A stretch of 17,146 nt of DNA from an uncultured Campylobacter sp. (GTDB lineage: Bacteria; Campylobacterota; Campylobacteria; Campylobacterales; Campylobacteraceae): contig NZ_CALHHX010000120.1 of assembly GCF_938030685.1 (NCBI RefSeq), positions 1-17,146 of the forward strand, in the 5' to 3' direction. This document shows positions 6,942-14,353 of this stretch, in pieces (the first letter of the stretch is position 1; each line of letters starts with the position of its first letter). The notes under the pieces were generated by a model. It was not told where the DNA came from and made no database searches. It saw only the letters and a program-made list of their open reading frames with translations. The position numbers and the translations under genes were made by a program.

Positions 6942-9206
6942 ATGAATAGACGAAATTTCTTAAAAAGCACCGCCGCAATCGGCACGCTAGCGACGTTAAA
7001 TCTAAATTTAAACGCTAGCGCGGTTACAGGCGGAACGGAAAAGAAAGTCGCCAGCGTCTGCGAGATGTGCTCCTCGCGCTGTCCTATCGAGGTGACCGTC
7101 AAAGACGGCCGCGGCGCTCTCATCGAAGGCAACCACAGGTTTGCAAACAAAACCTCCGTCTGCGCTCGCGGCGGAGCGGGCATCAATCAGCTCTACGACG
7201 ATCAAAGGCTCATTAAGCCGCTCATTCGCGTAGGCGAGCGCGGCGAGGGTAAATTTAGAGAGGCGAGCTGGGACGAGGCGCTTAAAATTTGCGCGCAGAG
7301 GCTAGACGAGATTTCGCAAAAATACGGCCCGCAAAGCGTAGTTTTTACCTCTAAAACGGGCGAGCACCACACTCAGATGATGAATTTCGCCTGTGCCTAC
7401 GGCAGCCCGAACATCTATTCGCACTGGTCCTGTTGTCCGGTCACCTACAATATCGCCGTGCCGCACACCTTCGGCGCTAATATGCAAAGAGACTACGGCG
7501 ACGCAAAATATATCGTAAATTTCGGCCACAATCTTTTTGAGGGAATCGACATCTCAAAAACCAAAAAGCTTGCAAAAGCCGCAAGCAGAGAGGACGTAAA
7601 GCTTTTGGTTCTCGATCCGCGCTTTAGCACCGTAGCCTCCAAAGCAGACGAGTGGCTGCCGATAAAGCCCGGAACCGACGCGGCGTTTTTAATGGCGCTA
7701 ATTCACGTCTGGCTGCGCGATAACAAATACGACAAAAAATTTATCGAACAATACGCCGTAGGGCTAGAGGAGCTAAGGCAGTCCGTAAAGGATACGACGC
7801 CGCTTTGGCAGGAGGCCATCACGGGGATCAAAGCGGACAAGGTAGAGCGCATCGCAAATGAAATTTACGCCGCGGCTCCCGCAGTCGTAATCGACTGGGG
7901 TCATAAAACAACGACCGCTAAGGCCGAATATATCCGCACGCGCGCCATCACAATCGCAAACGCGCTGATGGGAAACGTCGAGAAAAAGGGCGGAATTTAC
8001 TTCTCTAAAGATTCCAAAACCTTCAACGCACTTTGCAAAGAGGATCTATTCCCTACCATCTCGAACCCGGATAAAAATTTTAAAATTCCAAAGACCGCGC
8101 GTATCGACGGCTGCGGCGAAGAAGGTAGCGAAAATTTCTTCGTGCCGCGCAAACACGGCGTTTTGATGCAGATCGCGCCTACGATTTTAAGCGAAAAACC
8201 ATATCCGGTAAAAGGCTGGGTCAGCACGCGCTTTAACCACCTCATCAACGTTGCGGGCGTGGATAAGAGCGTAGAGGCGATCAAAAAGCTAGACTTCGTG
8301 CTCGCAATCGACGTGTATATGAGTGACTTTGCGTGCCTAGCCGACGTGATCTTGCCCGAATCCACGTATTTGGAGCGCGATGAGTCGATTCAAAACAAAG
8401 GCGGCACCGCACCTGGATTTGTAATGCGAAACAAAGCCGTCGAGCCGGTGGGCGATACGAAGTGCGGCTATGAAATTTTTAGAGAGCTTGCAAGGGTGAT
8501 GAAGATCGATAAGGACTACACCTGGAACAACATCGACGAATACCGCATGCAGCAAGCCAAAGGCAACGCCGAGCTAATCGCAAATTTAATCAAAAACGGC
8601 TACGTAAGCTACAAGGTGCCGAAGCTGTACTACCGAGAGCCGAAGCTCGTGGCTAAATTTATCGATAAATATCCTGCCGCGGCGGAGTTCGTGGACGAAA
8701 ACGGCGAGATGAGCTCGCAGATGAAATTTAAAACCCCGAGCGGCAAGATCGAGCTTTTCGCGCCGAAAGTGGAGGAGCTTTTCGCGGGATACGGCTGCTT
8801 AAACACCGAGGGTATGGATGTATTCGGCGGGCACAAATACTGCTTGATGACCGGCAAGACCGCGCTTCACACCAACGGCCACACTCAAAATGTCAAAATT
8901 TTAAACGATATGATGAGCGAATCGCCGGTTTGGATCAGCCCCGCTTCTGCAAAAGCGGAGGGGCTAAAGACGGGCGATATCGTGAGGCTTAAAAACAAAT
9001 TCGGCGAGCAAAAGGCTAAAATTTTCGTCACGCAAGGCATCAGAGACGATTGCCTATTTTTATACCACGGCTTTGGGCACGTAAGCCCCGGGCTAAAGCG
9101 CACGAACGGCATAGGCACGAACCAAAGCGTCCTTCTCGATCCCGCTGCGGGTCCTGTGGTAAGTACGATGGTAACCAACGTCGGCGTCGATATAGTTAAA
9201 ATTTAA
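6942..9206 (+). CDS. psrA: polysulfide/thiosulfate reductase catalytic subunit (PsrA/PhsA), molybdopterin, Tat-exported
   Basis: PsrA reduces polysulfide (or thiosulfate in PhsA) to sulfide at a bis-molybdopterin-guanine dinucleotide site in the periplasm. The 754-aa length fits PsrA/PhsA and is short for arsenate or tetrathionate reductases. A twin-arginine signal (RRNFLKS, residues 3-9) is followed by a hydrophobic stretch and a likely cut after ASA (25-27). The [4Fe-4S] ligands are C40, C43, C47 and C74. The molybdenum-ligand region reads SHWSCCP (160-166), where the cysteine before proline (C165) should be the ligand. The MGD-binding parts include NFGHNLFEG and KPGTDAAF. SDFACLADVILPESTYLERD and the C-terminal MTGKTALHTNGHTQN fit the family. 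AAGGAG precedes the ATG. Similarity to Wolinella PsrA as I remember it is high along the whole length. Polysulfide versus thiosulfate as substrate cannot be decided from sequence. Confidence 0.92.
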   Translation: MNRRNFLKSTAAIGTLATLNLNLNASAVTGGTEKKVASVCEMCSSRCPIEVTVKDGRGALIEGNHRFANKTSVCARGGAGINQLYDDQRLIKPLIRVGERGEGKFREASWDEALKICAQRLDEISQKYGPQSVVFTSKTGEHHTQMMNFACAYGSPNIYSHWSCCPVTYNIAVPHTFGANMQRDYGDAKYIVNFGHNLFEGIDISKTKKLAKAASREDVKLLVLDPRFSTVASKADEWLPIKPGTDAAFLMALIHVWLRDNKYDKKFIEQYAVGLEELRQSVKDTTPLWQEAITGIKADKVERIANEIYAAAPAVVIDWGHKTTTAKAEYIRTRAITIANALMGNVEKKGGIYFSKDSKTFNALCKEDLFPTISNPDKNFKIPKTARIDGCGEEGSENFFVPRKHGVLMQIAPTILSEKPYPVKGWVSTRFNHLINVAGVDKSVEAIKKLDFVLAIDVYMSDFACLADVILPESTYLERDESIQNKGGTAPGFVMRNKAVEPVGDTKCGYEIFRELARVMKIDKDYTWNNIDEYRMQQAKGNAELIANLIKNGYVSYKVPKLYYREPKLVAKFIDKYPAAAEFVDENGEMSSQMKFKTPSGKIELFAPKVEELFAGYGCLNTEGMDVFGGHKYCLMTGKTALHTNGHTQNVKILNDMMSESPVWISPASAKAEGLKTGDIVRLKNKFGEQKAKIFVTQGIRDDCLFLYHGFGHVSPGLKRTNGIGTNQSVLLDPAAGPVVSTMVTNVGVDIVKI

Positions 9207-9216
9207 GGGAGCGATT

Positions 9217-9783
9217 ATGAAAAAACTCATAATGATTCACGACGAAAATTTATGTATAGGTTGCCAAGCCTGTTCGGTTGCGTGCAGGAACGAAAACGGC
9301 GTGCCTAGTGGCGTTTATAGGCTGCAGGTGCACGGCAAAACAAGCGGCGTTTTTCCAAATTTAAAGCTCGATTATTCGCGCGCCAGCTGCGTTATGTGCG
9401 AGGATAGCCCCTGCGTGGATGTCTGCCCTACGGGAGCGAGCTTTAAAACCAAAGACGGCGTAACGCTCATAGACGAGAGGCTTTGCGTCAGCTGCAAATA
9501 CTGCATCCTAGCCTGTCCTTACGACGCTAGATTTGTCGATCCTATCACGCACGCCATCGGCAAATGCACCTTTTGCTACACGAACCGCACCAGCAAAGGC
9601 TTGCAGCCTGCTTGCGTAAGCGTGTGTCCGACCGACGCTTTAGTTTTCGGCGACGTAAACGACGCGGGCTCCGGGGTAAACAAACTGCTAGCCAAAACGA
9701 GCGTAGAATATCCGAAAGCGTATTTAAACACCAAACCGCGCCTAGCGAATATTAAAAACAAAAAAGGGGGACGCTATGAATAA
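9217..9783 (+). CDS. psrB: polysulfide reductase iron-sulfur subunit PsrB
   Basis: This is a ferredoxin-like electron-transfer subunit of 188 aa. Sixteen cysteines fall into four clusters' worth of ligands: C13/16/19/23, C58/61/66/70, C90/93/96/100 and C117/120/133/137. That is the DMSO-reductase-type arrangement of four [4Fe-4S] centres, and all ligands are present. It has no signal peptide of its own, as expected if it is carried through the Tat system bound to PsrA. It passes electrons from PsrC to PsrA on the periplasmic face. The ATG lies 10 bases after the psrA stop, with AGGGAGCG as ribosome binding site. That same 9-base leader recurs before the response regulator. Its last eight bases overlap psrC. 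Identity is certain at family level. Confidence 0.94.
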   Translation: MKKLIMIHDENLCIGCQACSVACRNENGVPSGVYRLQVHGKTSGVFPNLKLDYSRASCVMCEDSPCVDVCPTGASFKTKDGVTLIDERLCVSCKYCILACPYDARFVDPITHAIGKCTFCYTNRTSKGLQPACVSVCPTDALVFGDVNDAGSGVNKLLAKTSVEYPKAYLNTKPRLANIKNKKGGRYE

Positions 9784-10747
9784 TATGTGGGGCGATATGA
9801 GCCAATACTCTGAAATTTACTGGCCTTGGCCGATTGCGATCTATCTATTTTTGGCGGGTCTTAGCGCGGGAGCGACGATGGTGGCGCTTTTAGTCAAATG
9901 GAATCGCCACGAAAGCGAGCAAAATTCCATCTGGGATGCGATGATTAGAGCAGGTGCTATCACGGCGCCGCTTACGATCTGCGCGGGGCTTTTGCTTTTG
10001 ATCTTTGATCTGGGCAAGCCGCTTACTTTCTATCTTTTGCTGATCAAATTTAACTTCGGCTCTGTAATGAGCCTCGGCGTAGCGGCTCTCTTAATCTACG
10101 TGCCGCTCAGCTTTGTATTTGCGCTGTGCGTCTTCGGCGAGGAAATTTGTAAATTTAAACTGCTCGCCTTTCTGCGACCTATCGTAAATTTGCTAAGCTC
10201 GTTTGCCAAAGCTTCCAAACTCTTCGAGCGAATTTTATTTATCCTTGCTCTTTGCGTGGGCGCATATACGGGCTTTTTGTTAAGCGCGGTAATGAAAATT
10301 CCGCTTTGGAATACTCCGGTGCTGCCGATTTTATTTTTGCTATCGGGCTTTTCCAGCGGCATCGCGGCGAGCATTTTAGTTGGACTTCTGTTTTTTAAAG
10401 GCTCGTTAAACAAAGATAGCATAAAATACCTTTTGGTGCTTGATCTGCGCGCGATACTTTTTGAGATTCCGCTTTTGTTCATTCTGTTTGTCGGGATGTA
10501 TTTCGAGGGCGGTACGAGCGCACTTGCGGCACAGCAGGCTTTGACGCACGAGGTTTACGGTAAAATTTTCTGGATCGGCGTTTTAGGTACGGGGCTCATC
10601 GCTCCGATCATCATCGCCTTTACGGCGCTGAAAAACCACGCCTACAAGCCTGCGTTTATAGTTTTAAATTCTTTCGTCGTGCTTTGCGGCGTCATTCTGC
10701 TTCGCTACTACATCGTATATGCGGGGCAAATTTGCACGGGAGCGTAG
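9776..10747 (+). CDS. psrC: polysulfide reductase membrane anchor PsrC (NrfD family)
   Basis: A 323-aa integral membrane protein of the NrfD/PsrC family, with about eight to nine hydrophobic segments. It should oxidise menaquinol in the inner membrane and hand electrons to PsrB. The opening WPWPIAIYLFLAGLSAGA and the later FDLGKP after the second helix are hallmarks of the family. The latter loop lies close to the quinone site in the Thermus enzyme. The ATG start overlaps psrB by 8 bases (ATGAATAA) and follows AAGGGGGA, so translation is coupled to psrB. The stop codon lies in the loop of a hairpin that bridges to the response regulator. Family is certain. The exact helix count needs a predictor. 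Confidence 0.93.
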   Translation: MNNMWGDMSQYSEIYWPWPIAIYLFLAGLSAGATMVALLVKWNRHESEQNSIWDAMIRAGAITAPLTICAGLLLLIFDLGKPLTFYLLLIKFNFGSVMSLGVAALLIYVPLSFVFALCVFGEEICKFKLLAFLRPIVNLLSSFAKASKLFERILFILALCVGAYTGFLLSAVMKIPLWNTPVLPILFLLSGFSSGIAASILVGLLFFKGSLNKDSIKYLLVLDLRAILFEIPLLFILFVGMYFEGGTSALAAQQALTHEVYGKIFWIGVLGTGLIAPIIIAFTALKNHAYKPAFIVLNSFVVLCGVILLRYYIVYAGQICTGA

Positions 10748-10771
10748 TATCGCTCCCGATTTAGGGAGCGA
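10737..10771 (+). promoter_or_regulatory. two mutually exclusive hairpins at the psrC/response-regulator junction
   Basis: Three short arms lie in a row: GGGAGCG (10738-10744), CGCTCCC (10751-10757) and GGGAGCG (10764-10770). The middle arm can pair with the first (8 bp counting C10737-G10758, loop TAGTAT, which contains the psrC stop) or with the third (8 bp counting T10750-A10771, loop GATTTA). The third arm is the ribosome binding site of the TTG-started response regulator. A ribosome finishing psrC would cover the first arm and so free the middle arm to block the regulator's site. The arms are seen in the sequence. The switching is inference. Confidence 0.55.
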
Positions 10772-10773
10772 GT

Positions 10774-11427
10774 TTGAAAATTTTACTTTTAGAGGACGAT
10801 TTTGAATACAGAAGCAGCGTAAGCGAGTATCTCACGGAGCTCGGCTACGAGGTGGACGAATGCGAAAGCGGCGACGCAGCCTGCGATAAGATCGCCGCGA
10901 ATGCATACCACTTGCTGATTTTAGACATCAAGGTGCCGGAGGTTTCGGGCGAAGAGGTGCTTAGATACGCGCGAAACCTCGGTCTTAGCACTCCCGTAAT
11001 GATGATGACCTCGCTCGGCGACATCGACGATTTGAGCCAGTGCTACGAGCTAGGCTGCAACGAATATCTAAAAAAGCCCTTCCACCTAGCCGAGCTTAAA
11101 TTTAGAGTAAGCGAGCTGATGCGAAAGTATTTCGGCGACGAAAAGGGCGCCGTCAAGATCGCGGATAAATTTCACTACTTCGCAAATTTAAAAATTTTAA
11201 AACGCGCGGACGAAGAGATATCGCTAAGCGCCAAAGAGATCAAAATCATAGAATTTCTGCTCGCCAATATCAAAAGATTCGTTAGCGTCGATGAACTCAT
11301 CGCCGACGTATGGGACGGCGAAGCGGGCAGCGTCGATGTGCGCGTGCATATCAGCAACCTCCGCTCCAAAACGAGCAACGACTTCATCCTCTCCAGCCGC
11401 GGACTCGGATATAAAATCAATGCTTAA
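10774..11427 (+). CDS. OmpR/PhoB-family response regulator
   Basis: A 217-aa DNA-binding regulator. The receiver domain (1-115) has the acidic pocket E7/D8/D9, the phosphoacceptor D51 in LILDIKVPEVSGEE, the switch T79 in MMMTS and K101 in KKPF. A winged-helix effector domain follows (about 122-217, ending SSRGLGYKIN, a usual OmpR end). It should bind DNA when phosphorylated by the kinase encoded next. The start is TTG at 10774 with GGGAGCG at 10764-10770. It lies 26 bases after psrC in the same direction with no terminator, so it is probably co-transcribed with psrABC and may control them. The regulon is not visible from sequence. Confidence 0.93.
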   Translation: MKILLLEDDFEYRSSVSEYLTELGYEVDECESGDAACDKIAANAYHLLILDIKVPEVSGEEVLRYARNLGLSTPVMMMTSLGDIDDLSQCYELGCNEYLKKPFHLAELKFRVSELMRKYFGDEKGAVKIADKFHYFANLKILKRADEEISLSAKEIKIIEFLLANIKRFVSVDELIADVWDGEAGSVDVRVHISNLRSKTSNDFILSSRGLGYKINA

Positions 11428-12538
11428 AGGGTTTAAATTTACGCTTTTTAGCGCGATTTTCATCATCGGCGCCTTTATAAGCGAGAGCCTTTATATCATC
11501 TATTTAAATTCCAAAATCGAGGAGAGCGCCGACGTCGCCGAGCTGATACAAAAAAGCGGCGAAGCCCTAGCCGGTGCGGATCTGAATCTAAAAGACGAGC
11601 TAATTTACGACTACGCGATCCTAAACGCAAACGGCGAAATTTTAAGATCAAACCTAAGCGTCCAGCCGCCCGATTTTGCATTTATTACGCTGAAATTCGG
11701 CGGACGGGTATTTTTTAAGCGCCACTTTCTACATGAGGGCAAGCTGCATTTCTTCGTTATCTCAAAAAAGATAAGCTACGCAAAGATAGAATTTATCGCG
11801 ATCTCTACGATCTTTATCACGATTTTTGTAGCGCTCATCATCGCGCTGTTTAACTACAAAATCATAAAAAATTTCTACGCGCAGCAAAGCAACCTCATCA
11901 AGGCGTTTTTCAACGACGCGATGCACGAGCTAAAGACCCCTCTGGGCGTTGCGCTCATCAACACCGAGATGCTTGGGTTGCGTGACAAACACACTGCGCG
12001 TATCAAATCCGCACTCAAGCAGATGGTCATTACTTACGAGGACGTAGAATACTTCATCAAAAGCGGCAAGATGAGCTTCAAAAGCCGCCGCATCGATATG
12101 AGCGAGTTTTTGAGCGCTAGGATAAATTTCATCTATCTGGTCGCAAAAAGCAAAAACATAAGCTTGCAATCGCGAATAGCGCCCGATGTGAGCGTTTTTA
12201 TGGACGAAACCTCGCTGATGCGCCTCATCGACAACACGCTAAGCAACGCCATAAAATACTCGCGCCCCGGCGGCAAGATCATCATCGCGCTGGAAAAAGG
12301 GGTGAGCATAGCGGTCTTTAGCGTGCAGGACTTCGGCATCGGCATAAAGGATACGAGCGCGATCTGGGATAGATACTCGCGCGAAAATGCGGCTCTTGGC
12401 GGATTCGGCCTCGGGCTAAACATAATCGAGAAAATTTGTAAGCGCTACGGCATCGCAAAAAGCGTCAGCTCGAAGCTCGGCGAAGGCAGCACCTTTTGCT
12501 ACAAAATCCCGCTGTTTAAGCAGAAACTTTTGGATTAA
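11420..12538 (+). CDS. sensor histidine kinase, partner of the preceding regulator
   Basis: A 372-aa inner-membrane kinase. Transmembrane helix 1 spans about residues 5-28, a small periplasmic sensor about 29-120 and helix 2 about 122-145. The HisKA helix carries the phosphorylated H169 in DAMHELKTPL. The ATPase domain has the N box (N272-N276, TLSNAIKYS), the G1 box DFGIGIKD (304-311) and the G2 box GGFGLGLN (327-334). The start chosen is the ATG at 11420, which overlaps the regulator stop by 8 bases (ATGCTTAA). An in-frame start further left would run back through the regulator in another frame and gives an unlikely serine/alanine-rich leader. No HAMP domain is evident between helix 2 and HisKA. 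The periplasmic domain is too short and too plain for me to name its ligand; a sulfur compound is a guess from context. Confidence 0.92.
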   Translation: MLKGFKFTLFSAIFIIGAFISESLYIIYLNSKIEESADVAELIQKSGEALAGADLNLKDELIYDYAILNANGEILRSNLSVQPPDFAFITLKFGGRVFFKRHFLHEGKLHFFVISKKISYAKIEFIAISTIFITIFVALIIALFNYKIIKNFYAQQSNLIKAFFNDAMHELKTPLGVALINTEMLGLRDKHTARIKSALKQMVITYEDVEYFIKSGKMSFKSRRIDMSEFLSARINFIYLVAKSKNISLQSRIAPDVSVFMDETSLMRLIDNTLSNAIKYSRPGGKIIIALEKGVSIAVFSVQDFGIGIKDTSAIWDRYSRENAALGGFGLGLNIIEKICKRYGIAKSVSSKLGEGSTFCYKIPLFKQKLLD

Positions 12539-12549
12539 AACGGCGCGTT

Positions 12550-12568
12550 AAATTTGGGCGCAAATTTT
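12550..12568 (+). terminator. candidate terminator after the psr/two-component unit
   Basis: AAATTTG, loop GGCG, CAAATTT form a perfect 7-bp stem 11 bases after the kinase stop, followed by TAAAATTT. The stem is AT-rich, so termination may be weak. Confidence 0.4.
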
Positions 12569-12624
12569 AAAATTTAGAAGTAGAATTCGCGCGGCTATCG
12601 GGCTTTTTAAAATTTTGTTTTAGC

Positions 12625-12640
12625 GCGGCTTTTCAGCCGC
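12625..12640 (-). repeat. hairpin with GAAA loop straddling the stop of the 12633 gene
   Basis: On the minus-strand RNA, GCGGCT, GAAA, AGCCGC give a perfect 6-bp G+C-rich stem with a GNRA-type loop that contains the TGA stop. It lacks a T-run right after it. It could act as a 3' end stabiliser, or as a rough terminator between the convergent genes. Confidence 0.4.
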
Positions 12641-13394
12641 CTTTAGCCTCTCTACTGCCTAAATAATATTCTTCTAATGGATAATTTAGATTTCCGCAGT
12701 TGTCCAGCTCAAAACCCTGTTTTATATCAAACGACGCCCTGTTTCTTTCCTGATAATATTCTTTGATTTTTTCAGAAAAATTCATTCTATCAAATAGGTA
12801 TTCGGAATGATTGCGTTGTATATAATTTTTATAAATTAAAACAAACTTATCTAACAATATATGAATATTCGGTCCTTTATAAGCGCCGTCTAGAATAATT
12901 ATCGGTCTATCAAATCCAGCACTCATATCGTTCAAATTTATTTTTAAATATTTCTTTGGGTCGGTTTTTTTAGCTTTTAGTTTATTCATAAAAATTTCCT
13001 CAAACGTCTCATTATTATCATGATGCTTTTTTAATACTTCAAACCAATTAGATAAATTTATGTTCTCTAGTTCATAGTATGCAATTTCATATGAGCTACG
13101 CCAAGAACTACCATAGGCATAGGTCCTATAATCATTGATCATTTGTTCTAGTTTCAACTCATAATCCAAATACTGCCCTATTGCTCTTTTATACAGCTCC
13201 TCTTTGGGCAAAATTCTATCCTCTTTTAGGCAGTATCCTTGATTGTATTTGTTGTAGTCGAAAGTAGAAACTATCACGAAGCCTCGCGAAGTGGAGTAGT
13301 CGGGAATTATACGGATAAATGCGGCGCAGAGTATCGCCGCCAGAAGCAGCACTCCAGCTAGCGCTTTAAATTTAACGGATTTATAAAATTTCAT
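12633..13394 (-). CDS. orphan membrane-anchored protein, 253 aa, AT-rich
   Basis: Not recognised. The start chosen is the ATG at 13394, because AAAGGAG lies just upstream. A longer in-frame version reaching 13499 would add an arginine-rich leader before the hydrophobic segment and lacks such a site. Residues about 9-29 form one membrane anchor (or an uncleaved signal), preceded by lysines, so the rest should be periplasmic. The body is rich in Tyr, Asn, Lys and Glu, with only a few cysteines (one in GYCLKED, one in DNCGN). The C-terminus reads YYLGSREAKGG. Base use differs sharply from the neighbours: 12781-12900 has 31 G or C in 120 bases by my count, against 32 in 60 at 13561-13620. The anchor-coding end looks normal in composition. 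The pattern suggests acquired DNA, but the function is unknown. Confidence 0.75.
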   Translation of the reverse strand: MKFYKSVKFKALAGVLLLAAILCAAFIRIIPDYSTSRGFVIVSTFDYNKYNQGYCLKEDRILPKEELYKRAIGQYLDYELKLEQMINDYRTYAYGSSWRSSYEIAYYELENINLSNWFEVLKKHHDNNETFEEIFMNKLKAKKTDPKKYLKINLNDMSAGFDRPIIILDGAYKGPNIHILLDKFVLIYKNYIQRNHSEYLFDRMNFSEKIKEYYQERNRASFDIKQGFELDNCGNLNYPLEEYYLGSREAKGG

Positions 13395-13534
13395 ACCGAC
13401 GCTCCTTTTAAAATTTAAAATTTCAGCGTAAATTTCCGCGATCTTGCGATTAAATTTAAAACGCTCGCTCGCCGCGCTGCCGCCGCCGCGACGAAACAAA
13501 CAAGCTGCAAAACGCCTAAATTTAAATCTCGCCG

Positions 13535-14353
13535 CTAGCCTTCGCGGTGCAAAATTATATAGCCCAGCTTCGTGCCGTTTTCGTCCGAAAATGCCCGCAC
13601 GTAAAAATAATGCCCGTCCTTTTTGATAAAGCTCTGCGCCCCAAAATCAAGCGTCGCCAAAATCGACAAAACGTCGTAATCCGGCGCGCTATTTACGACG
13701 ATAAAGTCCTTGATAACGCCTATTTTATCGTAGAAGCAGTCGGTTTCAAACCTCTTATCTACGAGGATAAAAATATCGTTTCCCATGCGATTTATCTGCG
13801 CAATGACATGCTCGAAATCGAGCATTATCTCGGCGCTTCCGATAAATTTACCGTCGCTAAAAACAGGCGAAATTCCGCGCATAAAAACCCCGCACCGCCC
13901 CATCTCGACGAGCGCTTTTGGAAGCAGACTATGGCGGATCTGCAAAAGCGAATGGCGAAACGAGCTCAGATCATCGTTGTAAAATTCGTCGCTCCAGCTC
14001 CTAGCTAGGCTTCTGGTGTTTTGCGTATGAAAATGTATCTTCACGCCCGTGTAAAAGGGCACCGCGCTTAAAATATCTTTGTATTTTTTCGTCACATCCA
14101 TGCACTCGCCGTGTTTGCCGCTTTCGAAGCAGCGCACCACGTCGCTGTTCTGAGATAAAATAAGCGAGATCGCAAAGGCGTTTAGCTTCTCTTCATCGAC
14201 GATCTTTTCAAAAAGACTCGCGCTGAAATCGAACTGCTGCTTGATTTTTATCTCGTTTTCCTCGCTTTTAAAGCGCAGATAAAACGCAAAGGTGGCGACG
14301 CAGCAAGCAAGCGCAAAAAGGCTTAGGTATTTTTTGGATCGCGCGCCTATCAT
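13535..14353 (-). CDS. single-anchor periplasmic sensor-like (Cache-type) protein lacking an output domain
   Basis: This 272-aa protein has one N-terminal membrane helix (about residues 8-27) and then about 240 periplasmic residues. These resemble the double-Cache sensors of Campylobacter chemoreceptors and diguanylate cyclases: a long first helix with LFEKIVDEEKLNAFAISLIL, then GVKIHFHTQNTRSLARSW, then ISPVFSDGKFIGSAEIMLDFE and a second lobe ending GTKLGYIILHREG. In normal sensors such a domain is followed by a second membrane helix and a signalling domain. Here a TAG stop comes immediately. If the TAG is read through, a hydrophobic run (LGVLQLVCFVAAAAA) follows and then another stop 39 codons after the TAG. 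It could be a truncated receptor or a genuine sensor-only protein. The ATG overlaps the HIT gene by 4 bases (ATGA). The Cache call is from pattern recognition, with moderate certainty. Confidence 0.75.
   Translation of the reverse strand: MIGARSKKYLSLFALACCVATFAFYLRFKSEENEIKIKQQFDFSASLFEKIVDEEKLNAFAISLILSQNSDVVRCFESGKHGECMDVTKKYKDILSAVPFYTGVKIHFHTQNTRSLARSWSDEFYNDDLSSFRHSLLQIRHSLLPKALVEMGRCGVFMRGISPVFSDGKFIGSAEIMLDFEHVIAQINRMGNDIFILVDKRFETDCFYDKIGVIKDFIVVNSAPDYDVLSILATLDFGAQSFIKKDGHYFYVRAFSDENGTKLGYIILHREG

Noticed and set aside
6942..9206. Arsenate or tetrathionate reductase as the identity of the molybdoenzyme
   Set aside because: Length, the SHWSCCP motif and the PsrB/PsrC-type partners fit the polysulfide/thiosulfate group better; tetrathionate and arsenate enzymes are longer.
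11291..11419. Longer N-terminus for the histidine kinase, starting inside the response regulator
   Set aside because: It reads the regulator's DNA in another frame and gives a Ser/Ala/Thr-rich leader with no ribosome site. The ATG at 11420 gives a normal membrane helix start and the usual overlap.
13395..13499. Longer N-terminus for the AT-rich orphan protein
   Set aside because: The added arginine-rich residues precede a typical Lys-rich membrane anchor, and the ATG at 13394 has AAAGGAG before it.
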